In this document: positions 53,101 to 62,681 of the stretch, piece by piece | Layout of the letters: the number at the start of each line of letters is the position of its first letter | How positions within the stretch are numbered: the first letter of the stretch is position 1 | From: a virus | Virus record (IMG/VR): IMGVR_UViG_3300042314_001187 | Location: 1-64,000 of that record | Length of the DNA: 64,000 bases | Direction: 5' to 3' (one strand) | The notes under the pieces: generated by a model | Databases searched by the model: none | What the model was told of the DNA's origin: nothing | Seen by the model: the letters and a program-made list of their open reading frames with translations, nothing else | Program-made: the position numbers and the translations under genes

Positions 53101-56100
53101 GTTTTGGTATCTTCATCATCTCAACCATTAATTTTTGAAAATTTAAACCATAATCAACTTCGGTATTAATGTCATACATTGATTTACTAAAATTTAAAAA
53201 TTTCTCTTCAAATAAATCCAAAATGTCTTTTTCAAAAACAGAAAACAATTCACTAATGTCAGCGTATTTGGAACTATCTCCTTTAATACCAAAATTTTCT
53301 TGTACCGTTTTTTCATTTGAAGTATCGGGTTTTCCGACTTTCATTTCTTTAAGATATTCTTTTGGGTTATTTTTGAAAACTTTACTATTATCAAAATAAC
53401 CATAAGTCGGTAATGCCCAAAAATTTCTCACAGTACCGTTATATAATGAGGTGTTACTCATTAACTCAATATTCATAGTTTTACCACTAAAACATTCATT
53501 GTACGCCTGATTCATAATACTTCCCATTGATGGAAGCGGGTATACAAATTGACTATCGGTAGTTTCAACATACACACTCCAAGGGATAACTTTTAAATCC
53601 CTTTTCGGATTTGCCTTATCAAAACCTTTATCACCTCTAATTAATGTTTCAGGAACATATTTTAACGATACTTTAAAATCATCAATACCACTTTGTATTC
53701 CAGTATTTGTATAAGCCGAAAAAACTTCAAACCCTTGATAAAACACATTCATATCATTTATTAATTTAGGGTAAAAACCTGTATTAATAAGTGTTGACGT
53801 GTCAGTCCCAAATGTTGAGTTTTTTTGTAATATAATATCAATCACACCACCATCAACAGTAAGTGTATAGTTTTTAGCTGCATTACTTGTTACCGGGTCA
53901 TAATTGGTTAAATAATCAAAGTTTTTCCAAGCGTCCTGTAAGATATCTACACCATTATTTACAAATCTTTTATAACGATGCCATATCGAACCTAACTTAA
54001 CAATAAGTGGGTATGGTAATTTATGTGTAGCCCCAAATTTTTTAAGTGTTGCAAATATATAATCTAATTCTGTATTAATACCTGAATCATATATTTTGTA
54101 TTTTTCACGTAATGTTGAGATTGGTAAACTATTCAAAAACAAATAAGCGGCACTAACAAATGGAGTTTTATCAAAGTTTCTAAATTTAACAATACCTTCT
54201 TGAATTGCATTAACAAAATAAGGGGTGTTTAACATTGATATTGTTTGGTTATTTGATACCCCACCACTATAATTAACATAATTTAAATTACCTTCAGTTA
54301 TTAATTGTTTATCAGGTGTTCTCATATTATAGAACATCTTTAACTGAGTTAAGTAATCTTCAGGTGTTGGGATTGTTAAATCACCTTTATAAACAAAGTT
54401 AGTAATTGGAATGATATTATTATTTAAACTAAAATTAGTTAATGTTTTTAATTGTTTATCAAACGATACTGTTTTTGTCGTATTATACACCTCAATAGCT
54501 TTACTAACATTTTTCCCACCAGGTAATTGATTTTTAATCCAAGAAATATCCATAAACGGATAAACATCTAACAAATCAAAATTGTTAGTTTTTGAATCTC
54601 CGGTTAAAGTCTCAATAAACCCATCTTCATTATCTAAACTAACTGTTGGTCTAACAAATGGATTTTGAATCACTAATTCATCCAAAAATAAAAATTTATT
54701 AGTACTATTTAATTCTTTGATATATGGGGTGTTATAAATCCCTCTAATATAATTCTGCCAATTAACACCAACACCTTGATTTGAAACGTGTCGTAACACA
54801 TTCACAAAATTGTTAGATGAAAACGCATAATCACTTAATGTCTTAATTAAAAATGGATTATCATTTGATAAACTTTCTTTAATGTTAATAACCTCACTTT
54901 GAGCCACAATACTTGCTACAATATCAATCACTTCAGACGTTGATGAAATCCTATTAAGTCGAGATGTTGTTGAGATGAACAACAATCTTTCGAATATTTC
55001 ATAAAAATATTTTACCTCTTCTTTACTTTGAAAGACTTGATTTGATATTGGGAATTCAATCGGGTTTAAACTTATTCTTTTAACATCCAAAATCTCATTA
55101 GATACCGATTTATTAACACCATCACTTTTACCTCTATCGGTAAATCCTTTAATAAACTCTTCAACAAATTCAACTTCAGGCCACATTGTATAATCATAAC
55201 CTTTAGTTAATTGAATAATCTTACTATCGCCAGGATATTTGGGTTCGAACTTTTCGTGACCATCTTCACCCATAGTTGCTTGTAAAAATGTTGGCCAAGG
55301 ATAAACAGGAACTTTTTCATTAACACCTGATGTTATCGCGTCAGGATTGGCATTGGCAACTGAACTATTAAAAATAGCATTTTTCCTGACTTTTTCATCT
55401 CTAACATCCCAAGATTTCTTATGAACTTCATCTAATAACCTAATAAACCCCTCACCACTTGCAAAAATAACCGCTAACACATTTCTAATTGTTGGAATAA
55501 ACCCAATACCATTATTAGTACTTTTTAATTGGTCGTACAACGCATTTGTTAGGTCTTCTTCAATTTCTCTTTTTTTCTTTTTAAGTTGATTTTCAATATC
55601 ATCTAACTTATCAGTAAAACTAAGTTTTCCTTCATAATAATAATATTCATTAACAGGAACACGTTCACCATCCTTTAAAGTGTACGTTGTCGTTAATTCA
55701 TTTTTTAAAATACCTTTATTTATTAAATCAGCCTTAAACTTTACTAATTCTTCATTAGTTGGTTCTATCTTAGTATTTTTTGTAACAAAATAAGTTTGTT
55801 CCAAATCAACATCATCACTAGTAAATTCAGCGTTAAACTTAAAATCCGTATCTTTAATATTAATCGCAGATTCTTTTGTTTTGTTATTTACGGTGTATTT
55901 CCCATTTGAACCTAATGTTCTATTTTCATTTAATTTTTTAACCGCAGTTTTTACAATTTTATCTAATTCGGTTTTGGCATTTTCCCTTTCACCAAATGTT
56001 TTAATTTCAGGTTTAAATGTATATATTTTTTTAGGGTCGTATTGTTTACCTCTACCGAAAGGTATCTGATTTAAAGCGTTTTGTGCCGATGCCGGAAATA

Positions 56101-57241
56101 ACGATTTTACATTACCAAAATTGGATTCTTTTAATACTAAGTAATTTTTAGTATCCATATATTTTTCAAACCACGAAACTGATTGTGTTATATAAATTTC
56201 TTTACGTAAATTTATTAAAATATTTTCGTATTCTGTAATATCATTTAAGGGGGTTAAATTTTGTTTAGTAAAGTTATCCAAAACATTTTTAACAAAATTC
56301 TCAAGACTATAACGTAATTGAGCAATTGTTATTTCAGGGAAATTTTCAGGTATAAGTCCTTTAGTCTTATATTCCGCATACATTTCTTTTATTTTTTCAT
56401 AACCCTTATAAGCATTTTGATTAGTAACTTGAACCAAATTACTTTGAGTCCCTGTTTTAGGATTAACCGAAAATTTAGATTGATACATATATGGTGTCGC
56501 CAATAAATAACCCATAGATACCTCAGAAATGACACCATATTGATAAGTATGGAAAATTAAATCAACTATAAAATTACCACTTGAATAATCATATCTAGCA
56601 TTGAATGACCTAAGCATTAATTTATACCTAACACCTTTACCATAAAACCCTTTTAATGTTAATTCAAACATTGGGTATGGCATATTAAAAAAGGCGGCAT
56701 ATGGTGAACTATTACCAGCTTCAAACAATGCACGTCCTTTAACGTCTTCAAGACTAATATTAAATGTCGGCATAAAATCTAACCCTTGTCTAATGTCAAT
56801 TTTGGTAATACCTAACAAACCATTGTCAGTCGCTTTATCTTCACCATTTGAACGGACATTTTGTCTGTAATAAACATCATCAGGGTTTTTAGGGTTAGTT
56901 ACCTTAGTTTTATTAGGCTGATTTAAAGCCTGACCCTGTAAACTACCTTTACCTGTAATTTCATCCACATATCTATTATTAAGATATGTTTCACCACCAG
57001 GACTTAAAAAGTTGATTGACGCTATCGAAATTGTTTGTATCGCGTCATTAATCGCAACACCTAATGCTAATTTAGTTCTTGGGAATACTTGACAAGTAAG
57101 ATTAGCATACATAACTAAATCTTCTTGTTTAACATATCTATCTCTAACAACACCATTATCATCAATAACCCTATTCGGGTCAACAATTACTATGTTATTA
57201 CTGTCGAAGTCTACTAATATATTTTCTGTTTTACCTACCAT
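50141..57241 (-). CDS. Giant (2366-residue) baseplate hub/tail protein
   Basis: This is the longest protein of the window. The N-terminal 250 residues contain beta-rich segments such as MPYPMFELTLKGFYGKG and SGNFIVDLIFHTYQYG, resembling baseplate hub/tube-like domains. Near residues 1940-1990, YVPMFYGPYMITQVNHVISPG followed by FETTIEGIRQP is the kind of strand pair found at the end of hub domains in contractile tails. A C-terminal region (about 2100-2190, ASLYLSSYYGSSFKAYENNF then FKSIDENIDFLIERYKGRM) faintly resembles glucosaminidase/lysozyme modules but lacks the expected catalytic Glu. It overlaps the gp53-like gene by 11 bases. A hub or spike-base role is likely. Confidence 0.7.
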   Translation of the reverse strand: MVGKTENILVDFDSNNIVIVDPNRVIDDNGVVRDRYVKQEDLVMYANLTCQVFPRTKLALGVAINDAIQTISIASINFLSPGGETYLNNRYVDEITGKGSLQGQALNQPNKTKVTNPKNPDDVYYRQNVRSNGEDKATDNGLLGITKIDIRQGLDFMPTFNISLEDVKGRALFEAGNSSPYAAFFNMPYPMFELTLKGFYGKGVRYKLMLRSFNARYDYSSGNFIVDLIFHTYQYGVISEVSMGYLLATPYMYQSKFSVNPKTGTQSNLVQVTNQNAYKGYEKIKEMYAEYKTKGLIPENFPEITIAQLRYSLENFVKNVLDNFTKQNLTPLNDITEYENILINLRKEIYITQSVSWFEKYMDTKNYLVLKESNFGNVKSLFPASAQNALNQIPFGRGKQYDPKKIYTFKPEIKTFGERENAKTELDKIVKTAVKKLNENRTLGSNGKYTVNNKTKESAINIKDTDFKFNAEFTSDDVDLEQTYFVTKNTKIEPTNEELVKFKADLINKGILKNELTTTYTLKDGERVPVNEYYYYEGKLSFTDKLDDIENQLKKKKREIEEDLTNALYDQLKSTNNGIGFIPTIRNVLAVIFASGEGFIRLLDEVHKKSWDVRDEKVRKNAIFNSSVANANPDAITSGVNEKVPVYPWPTFLQATMGEDGHEKFEPKYPGDSKIIQLTKGYDYTMWPEVEFVEEFIKGFTDRGKSDGVNKSVSNEILDVKRISLNPIEFPISNQVFQSKEEVKYFYEIFERLLFISTTSRLNRISSTSEVIDIVASIVAQSEVINIKESLSNDNPFLIKTLSDYAFSSNNFVNVLRHVSNQGVGVNWQNYIRGIYNTPYIKELNSTNKFLFLDELVIQNPFVRPTVSLDNEDGFIETLTGDSKTNNFDLLDVYPFMDISWIKNQLPGGKNVSKAIEVYNTTKTVSFDKQLKTLTNFSLNNNIIPITNFVYKGDLTIPTPEDYLTQLKMFYNMRTPDKQLITEGNLNYVNYSGGVSNNQTISMLNTPYFVNAIQEGIVKFRNFDKTPFVSAAYLFLNSLPISTLREKYKIYDSGINTELDYIFATLKKFGATHKLPYPLIVKLGSIWHRYKRFVNNGVDILQDAWKNFDYLTNYDPVTSNAAKNYTLTVDGGVIDIILQKNSTFGTDTSTLINTGFYPKLINDMNVFYQGFEVFSAYTNTGIQSGIDDFKVSLKYVPETLIRGDKGFDKANPKRDLKVIPWSVYVETTDSQFVYPLPSMGSIMNQAYNECFSGKTMNIELMSNTSLYNGTVRNFWALPTYGYFDNSKVFKNNPKEYLKEMKVGKPDTSNEKTVQENFGIKGDSSKYADISELFSVFEKDILDLFEEKFLNFSKSMYDINTEVDYGLNFQKLMVEMMKIPKPTGTTSNDIVNDVQTKQLNNINQNLTKFIETSMYVKYGNPGNYDRKLFLSFSNYQITDPYEWTKYQSITPNALPTNNGGVTLSTSKTNYPNEWKALETYIGFSEINKLKYSNNGSYITDFFVDMNVAFTVDNIKTYSPIIKIYATQKLQDYVDSAIIPSNEPNVNSYAILTDGNKIELLPTTNNRLTPVLYDPNKQLLYAGPSRVMFLYSEEELFEDTITDYYGPFGLQDNPIVTKYIRPKGLKLDVPFKSNFNMQNFKGLVDEYIDTLSNFQDKAMNNLMLRLQTALPSITQTPEQITNSKITDTIGKLEHWECFKSLNDKWIAGYEFNNKTLFEDVLLLDRASRNIGDKILVDIYKLKTRLDNLFSSEPTIDMLSFVESILIENNFVVMNLPSYVNFYNVQEVVKKPTPKLEGTLEFANNLFGTFLNVDVRQSSAKMVCTYAGKPSEYLAIKNVDFKFRDDAFDITKASDNPLLEDQKNKEDWATSNRVVGFNVDIGPENQSIFFNFSVGQESGTATAESLEVENMMANMSSGKNSATQSISLYNIYKNRSYTCTVSMMGNALIQPTMYFNLRYVPMFYGPYMITQVNHVISPGVFETTIEGIRQPTASVLKIDDFIQTLKTSLLKSVIETQKESSPSTNLENSTGTNQNIQTQTQSTLSTQNKIEESDACKETLYEDYKKYTPVDSPTETSITVKDVQTKVVSRILNKNITDDNKLKYVIFASLYLSSYYGSSFKAYENNFTNLTLISKWSSTPSTKFFCKTMNSVSQPFMVFKSIDENIDFLIERYKGRMVTVKDNSKEEITKFIILNDSNDKPETVYSQMDKTQLLNIQTKVEESIKLFNPTSGNVSSPPPKLNPLVDVYKYAQTTPPLFESLTITVDPKIDGPREIFSINFDYETDANCAAGRGTGQQFNTNLISNNKQQVIIELQDLLDDLDCSNVPSKDSKGTYKFKVSIYTTPLKPDGTKDNARADFYKSYPITFTL

Positions 57242-57554
57242 AATAAAAGAAATGATTTTCTAATTGATTGTTATAATCTTGTAATGAAGCTATTAAAGGA
57301 AATGGAATTGTCAAGATTGCACCATCATTTATATACCATTCTTGTCCCCCATATTTAGGGTTAGCAATTAAAATCAACCAACCAAAATAAGGAGTACCAT
57401 AATATTGTTGTGATATTTTATCTAATCTTGACTGACCTACTCGATATATATATCTTTTATCAGAACTCTTACTTGGTAAATTAACATAAGGGACAACCGT
57501 TTGTTGTCCATTAATCACAAAATTATTATATCTGTTATAGTACTTACCACCCAT
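57231..57554 (-). CDS. Baseplate protein with LysM-like fold (gp53-like)
   Basis: This 107-residue protein contains YIYRVGQSRLDKISQQYYG then PYFGWLILIANPKYGG and a closing DGAILTIP (about residues 35-85). This is the LysM-like fold of T4 gp53, which clamps neighbouring baseplate wedges, and of tail proteins such as P2 gpX. It is shorter than T4 gp53 (196 residues), so it could alternatively be a tail-tube LysM connector. It lies one base after the 1696-residue gene and overlaps the 2366-residue start by 11 bases. Both giant neighbours are probably baseplate parts. Confidence 0.72.
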   Translation of the reverse strand: MGGKYYNRYNNFVINGQQTVVPYVNLPSKSSDKRYIYRVGQSRLDKISQQYYGTPYFGWLILIANPKYGGQEWYINDGAILTIPFPLIASLQDYNNQLENHFFYYGR

Positions 57555-57555
57555 T

Positions 57556-60500
57556 TCAATTAAATTTTATTTTACCATCAAAAATTTCAAAATTATTTAT
57601 TTTTGATGGGTCACCTTTATACAAATAAGTTAAATTTGTTTCTTTAGTTGCTTGTTCAGTTGGATTAGGTTCAGTTGTAAACTTTACAATTCTTGCTTTA
57701 CCTTTTTTATACAATACCTCATCTAAACCATTAATGTATTTATCATAAGTACTTTTTTTCTTGAACTTTTCAAACGCTTTTAATTCATTTTTAAGTTCAT
57801 CTTTATATGTATCAACTAAATCATCAACAATATTTTCAAATACCCTAGATAAGTTTTTAGGTTTTTTCACATCCTTAATATTTGGGGTGATTATTTTGTC
57901 AATAAAATCTTTTACTTTATTTTTGTCTTCAAATGTTCGACCCATTATGATATAGAATCGTTTGTTTTCAATTGTTTTAAAATCTTCTTTACTAACGTAT
58001 GCGAAATCATCTTTAACTTTATCAGGGATTATCTTATAATCATAATCCGTACTTGTTAATAATGAATAGAAATCATTTAATTGTTTTTTGAATATAGTAT
58101 AATCAGCAACTAATTCATCAAAACCAGGACTACTTAGTAAGTTGTAGATTTTTAAACCACCACTATCCAATATTTTACCGTCAGTTTTTGAATTGACAAA
58201 ACTCACTTTTCTAATTGTTTGAACAAAATCTTGTTGTGGTAATCCAATTTTATTATTAACGATAGTCCCTATATCACTCGACATTGGTCCTTTTAGACTT
58301 TTAACGTATTTTACTAAATTTGTTTTAATTATATTTAATGTTGTATCACTACTACCAACAGTAAACCCTTTATCTACCAACCCAACTAATATTGGATTAC
58401 TACCATTATTAATATCATCAATAACTTTACTAAATAATTTATCAATATTATCTTGATAAACCGGTTTACCTAATATTTTCACATCATTACCTGATTCAAC
58501 CCCACCTAAGTTTAATGTTCCTTTCATAAAATCTCTTTTACTACACACAACACTTAACATACCATAATTAGTTTTAGCTCTAATCTCATCCATAGAATTA
58601 TAAGTGTTTGTAAAATACGTTTTACTATTATCGTATAAAACATCCATAATTTTCATATAACTCATTTCACCTGTCTCACCACTAGGTGTTAATGGTGTTG
58701 TTGTTTTGATTTCACCAATAGTTTGTCCAGCATCATTTGTTTGTTGTTGTGCGGCATCATTACTAACACTCACAGGTGGTTGTTTAGCAACTATAGCATC
58801 AACTACCATTTTATCTAACGCTGAGGTATCTTCAGTCCAAGTAGCTCTTTCGTCATATATTTCAGTATTAGCATAATAATTAAACGATAACGCGTTTTGT
58901 AATTGGTCAACAGGTTCTTTTAAACCCATACCCCCAATTATCTTAAAACTAAGTGTAACATTAGCAATCATTGGTTGAAGTCCAATACCTTCGGGATTCA
59001 TATCTAACACTAATGGGTCATACGTGAACGCGACACTATCAGGAATAATCTTCGTATTATAGAAGTCACCAATTCTAAGTACTAATACAGGAGGAGCCCC
59101 AAATGATGTATTAACCGCATCCAAACTTTTAACAGTATTATCACTAATAACAGGTATTGTTTCACCAGGTCTAACACATTGATTTAAGAATGTTAAACGA
59201 GCATTTAACCCTTCAGGTGTCATCGAGTGAAATGTTGGGTTAAAGTATTTAATCTTCTCTTTAAATGAATCATATATCATTGGTGAACTTTCTTTAATTA
59301 CTTGGAAGTAATCACACTCAGTTAATAAGTTTCTTAATATTTTTTTAGATATACCTTCTTTTATTTTTTTAACAATATTAACTTGTTGTTCAGGTTTTTT
59401 CACCGGAATTGTTTGAGTATTACCTGCCGTTGAAGTAACATCAACCGGTCTTGCAGTTGTTGTTGTGGTTGTTGTTTCGTTAGGTTTTACCGTTATTGAT
59501 TTAATTTTAACCCTACGACAAGCCATTGCCGTTGTCGAGTTTATTTCAGCTATATTTTTATTTTGAGTAGTCTTAGGTACACCAGCCTTACTTGGTTCTT
59601 GATTCTCTGTACACTTAACATCAGTTCCTGTACCCGAATCAGTTGTAGTTCCTGTAGTACCATTAGCACCTGTTTCAACATTTGTTTTAGGGATAACAAT
59701 TTCTTCACCTTTACCCGTTTCATTAACTATCGTAATCAAGTTCTTATCAAAAAATTCACCTAAACTTTTTGTCCCAATAATTTTACTTTTTAAAAACTTT
59801 TTAACTGTATCAATACGTCTATCGGATAGTTTTTTATTATAACTAGGTGATGCCTTAGCTGACGCAGAACCTTCCATCGTAATACTTATAGTACCCAATC
59901 CTTTTGATAAAATATCATAAGCATCAGTAATAAAGTTTTTATCACCACCAGCAATTTTATTAAAGTTACCTTTAACTACACTATCAAAAAACCCACCAAC
60001 GTGAATGTTTACATCATCTGATTTAAATACACTCTCAGCATTTTTTTTATATTTTTCAATATTTGTCGAACTAACATACGTATTATAAATTGACTCGTAT
60101 TCTTCAGATGTTGTCGTATCCGGATTTTTACCAGGTATGTCGTTTTCAAAATAAAACGCAAAATCCAAATAATTATTTTCAAAATCTTTAATTGAACTAT
60201 CGGGTTCAGTTTGAGATTGTTGATTATTAGTACTAACATCAGCCCCCGCAGTTCCTGAGTTATCAGACGGTAATTTTGGTATTTCTTTATTTATTTGAGA
60301 TACTGTTTCAACATCTGTTAATCGAGGATTACTTAAAATTTCTTGATAGGTATACAAATCACTAACACTTAAAGTATTAAATTTAATAGCTAGTTCATAG
60401 ATATCGTATTTAACACATCCAGCAAAAAATGAATCAATAATAGATTCAATTCGTTCTTTAGACGCACCTTTTAATTGTTTTTCAACAACTGTATTCATAA

Positions 60501-62646
60501 CAGACGGGTGGTCTACAATTATTTTCCAACTTAACGAACCCGTTCTACTTGTACTTTTATACGTATAAATTGGTTCAGGTCTACCTAAGAAAACCGCTTG
60601 TCCCCAATCCGCCTGACTAGTGTCATTAAATTGTAAACTATACGGTGGGAACCACATAACTCTACCCCCATTTGGCCCTCTTTCACAAACAGGTAAATCA
60701 TCATAAGTTAAACCAGGTTTACTTGATGTTCTCCAAGCTAAGTTCTCAATCGAGAACATATATTTTTTAACGTGACCTCCCTTACCACTAGCATCATCAG
60801 GTATGATGTTTGTTGAATCAACACCTTTTAATGGTGCAATATTAAGATTATATGTATTATCTAATACTGAATATGTGAAACGTCTTCCCGATGTTGTTAT
60901 ACCATCAGTTTTTTGTAAATCCGCGTAAGTGTAATATGGAGTGTCTTTTGTAAATACGCGACAATACTCCATACCTTGTTGAGAACCATCAGTGTTATCT
61001 TTATATGACAACACCATTGAACCTTTTGTCATTTCTTTATAACCATCATTAAAGACTTTACTCACTTGATTCATCGCATTACCAACGTGTTTTAATCTGT
61101 TGACACCTGACACGTTATCCGCAGAATCAATTAATCTTTGAGTATTGTCTAATATTGAATTCTCCTTGAAATCAATCGCTGATGATTCGGCTTTTTGAAA
61201 GTTACTTGATATCTCATTGAATTGTTCGTCTTTAGAACCTGAACCACCACCCGGTGTCGCTTTGAACCCTGCGTTTGATTTGTATTTTGGGGAAACCCAA
61301 ACTAAACCACCATCAATACCACCCCCATCAGTTAATGATTTACCCGCAAACCCAAAATTTAAATCATTTTGATTACCTTCAAACAATATACCTAACTCTG
61401 AAGGCCCATAAACAGGACTTTCAACTTGTTCCCCATAAGGATTGACAGGTATTGCATCTGAAGGTGATGTTATAGTACTAGGTTCTGAATTAACACTACC
61501 AACATAGTAACCTCCCGATAACGTACCATTATCATTAATTAGACTCGCAGCTAAATTAACTATCGCTTGTGCAATACCTAATATACCACCAAAGTCTTTT
61601 TTATAACCCGGTTGATATCTATTTAAATCAATATTGTTAAACAATACCGACCTTTGACCGTTACCTGTGTTTGCTAAAAATATTTGTGAAGGATTTCTTT
61701 TAATATTTAATATCGGACCTAAAAACCCCCCCGTTAATTGATTAATAACATTTAACGCGTTTGAGGTTTGTTGAGTTTGAAGACCTCCACTAGTATTTTC
61801 ATCAAAATAATCACCAGGTATAAAAGAAACAGGCCAATAAGCACCTGACAATCTTGTAGCAAAATCAAAGGCTGCTGTCACAGGTGATTCAGGAACTGTA
61901 ATTCTCCAATTACGATAAATTAAAGGTTCTTTACCTGAAGCCAATAAACTCGCCTCAAATGGGTCTGATAATGATTGTAAATTAACCGCACCAACAGTAT
62001 TCTGATAAATTTCAAAATTAACTCTTTCTTGAAATAAGAAGTTTAATTGTTTAGCACCAATTCTGGCTAAGTAAGAATCATTAGATAATTTACCATCACT
62101 ACCTGTTGGGTCAGTAGATATTAATATTTCATACGGTGAATATAATGACGCTATGTAAGTTGCTGGTGTTACTGTATTATCTAAAACATATGGTAAAAAT
62201 AATTTATTATTATTTTGTATGTCATTAACATTTATAACATATTGATAATTCCCTGTAAGTGGTATAAATTTGTTTTGTATTAATGGTGATGTTGGTAAAA
62301 TATTTAAATATAAACCACCACTACTTAACACAGTACTTTGAAGTGGAGCGTAAGGTCCTTGATTTGGAATAATAGGTAACAATGGTCCGTTAAAACCAAT
62401 AGTCTTATCAAAACCACCATCAGGCCCAAATTGATTTAAAGTATATAATTTATCAGCGAATGGGTCATTAGCAATTAAATCATTAGGGGAATCAACCACT
62501 GCTGATTGATTCAAAATAATTTCATAATTTAGTGGACCTGCAGGTGGTGTATACACACCTGTCACACTGTATGTGGCTAAATTTTTAGCCATTAACGCAT
62601 CTCTAAATGATGAAGATGAAGCAAATGATAGTGTACTATTCGGCAT
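57556..62646 (-). CDS. Large (1696-residue) tail/baseplate protein with OmpA-like domain
   Basis: The middle of this protein (about residues 880-985) has an OmpA-type domain: ISITMEGSASAKASP followed by YNKKLSDRRIDTVKKFL, matching the peptidoglycan-binding pattern in which a strand, N-x-x-L-S-x-x-R and a long helix hold the diaminopimelate contact. A Thr-rich linker (TTTTTTARPVDVTST, about 1060) and then a conserved-looking region (TPEGLNARLTFLNQCVRPGE, APPVLVLRIGDFYNTKIIPD) follow. The N-terminal 850 residues are beta-rich structural sequence. It lies directly after the probable tape measure gene. A hub/spike protein that engages the cell wall during infection is a reasonable inference. Confidence 0.7.
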   Translation of the reverse strand: MPNSTLSFASSSSFRDALMAKNLATYSVTGVYTPPAGPLNYEIILNQSAVVDSPNDLIANDPFADKLYTLNQFGPDGGFDKTIGFNGPLLPIIPNQGPYAPLQSTVLSSGGLYLNILPTSPLIQNKFIPLTGNYQYVINVNDIQNNNKLFLPYVLDNTVTPATYIASLYSPYEILISTDPTGSDGKLSNDSYLARIGAKQLNFLFQERVNFEIYQNTVGAVNLQSLSDPFEASLLASGKEPLIYRNWRITVPESPVTAAFDFATRLSGAYWPVSFIPGDYFDENTSGGLQTQQTSNALNVINQLTGGFLGPILNIKRNPSQIFLANTGNGQRSVLFNNIDLNRYQPGYKKDFGGILGIAQAIVNLAASLINDNGTLSGGYYVGSVNSEPSTITSPSDAIPVNPYGEQVESPVYGPSELGILFEGNQNDLNFGFAGKSLTDGGGIDGGLVWVSPKYKSNAGFKATPGGGSGSKDEQFNEISSNFQKAESSAIDFKENSILDNTQRLIDSADNVSGVNRLKHVGNAMNQVSKVFNDGYKEMTKGSMVLSYKDNTDGSQQGMEYCRVFTKDTPYYTYADLQKTDGITTSGRRFTYSVLDNTYNLNIAPLKGVDSTNIIPDDASGKGGHVKKYMFSIENLAWRTSSKPGLTYDDLPVCERGPNGGRVMWFPPYSLQFNDTSQADWGQAVFLGRPEPIYTYKSTSRTGSLSWKIIVDHPSVMNTVVEKQLKGASKERIESIIDSFFAGCVKYDIYELAIKFNTLSVSDLYTYQEILSNPRLTDVETVSQINKEIPKLPSDNSGTAGADVSTNNQQSQTEPDSSIKDFENNYLDFAFYFENDIPGKNPDTTTSEEYESIYNTYVSSTNIEKYKKNAESVFKSDDVNIHVGGFFDSVVKGNFNKIAGGDKNFITDAYDILSKGLGTISITMEGSASAKASPSYNKKLSDRRIDTVKKFLKSKIIGTKSLGEFFDKNLITIVNETGKGEEIVIPKTNVETGANGTTGTTTDSGTGTDVKCTENQEPSKAGVPKTTQNKNIAEINSTTAMACRRVKIKSITVKPNETTTTTTTARPVDVTSTAGNTQTIPVKKPEQQVNIVKKIKEGISKKILRNLLTECDYFQVIKESSPMIYDSFKEKIKYFNPTFHSMTPEGLNARLTFLNQCVRPGETIPVISDNTVKSLDAVNTSFGAPPVLVLRIGDFYNTKIIPDSVAFTYDPLVLDMNPEGIGLQPMIANVTLSFKIIGGMGLKEPVDQLQNALSFNYYANTEIYDERATWTEDTSALDKMVVDAIVAKQPPVSVSNDAAQQQTNDAGQTIGEIKTTTPLTPSGETGEMSYMKIMDVLYDNSKTYFTNTYNSMDEIRAKTNYGMLSVVCSKRDFMKGTLNLGGVESGNDVKILGKPVYQDNIDKLFSKVIDDINNGSNPILVGLVDKGFTVGSSDTTLNIIKTNLVKYVKSLKGPMSSDIGTIVNNKIGLPQQDFVQTIRKVSFVNSKTDGKILDSGGLKIYNLLSSPGFDELVADYTIFKKQLNDFYSLLTSTDYDYKIIPDKVKDDFAYVSKEDFKTIENKRFYIIMGRTFEDKNKVKDFIDKIITPNIKDVKKPKNLSRVFENIVDDLVDTYKDELKNELKAFEKFKKKSTYDKYINGLDEVLYKKGKARIVKFTTEPNPTEQATKETNLTYLYKGDPSKINNFEIFDGKIKFN

Positions 62647-62665
62647 TACTTATTTCTTTTATATT

Positions 62666-62673
62666 ATAAATAG
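62666..62673 (-). promoter_or_regulatory. CTATTTAT box, putative late promoter element
   Basis: On the minus strand, CTATTTAT followed by AATATAAAAG lies 19 bases before the ATG at 62646, in the 35-base gap after the tape-measure-like gene. Confidence 0.4.
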
Positions 62674-62681
62674 AATGTTTT

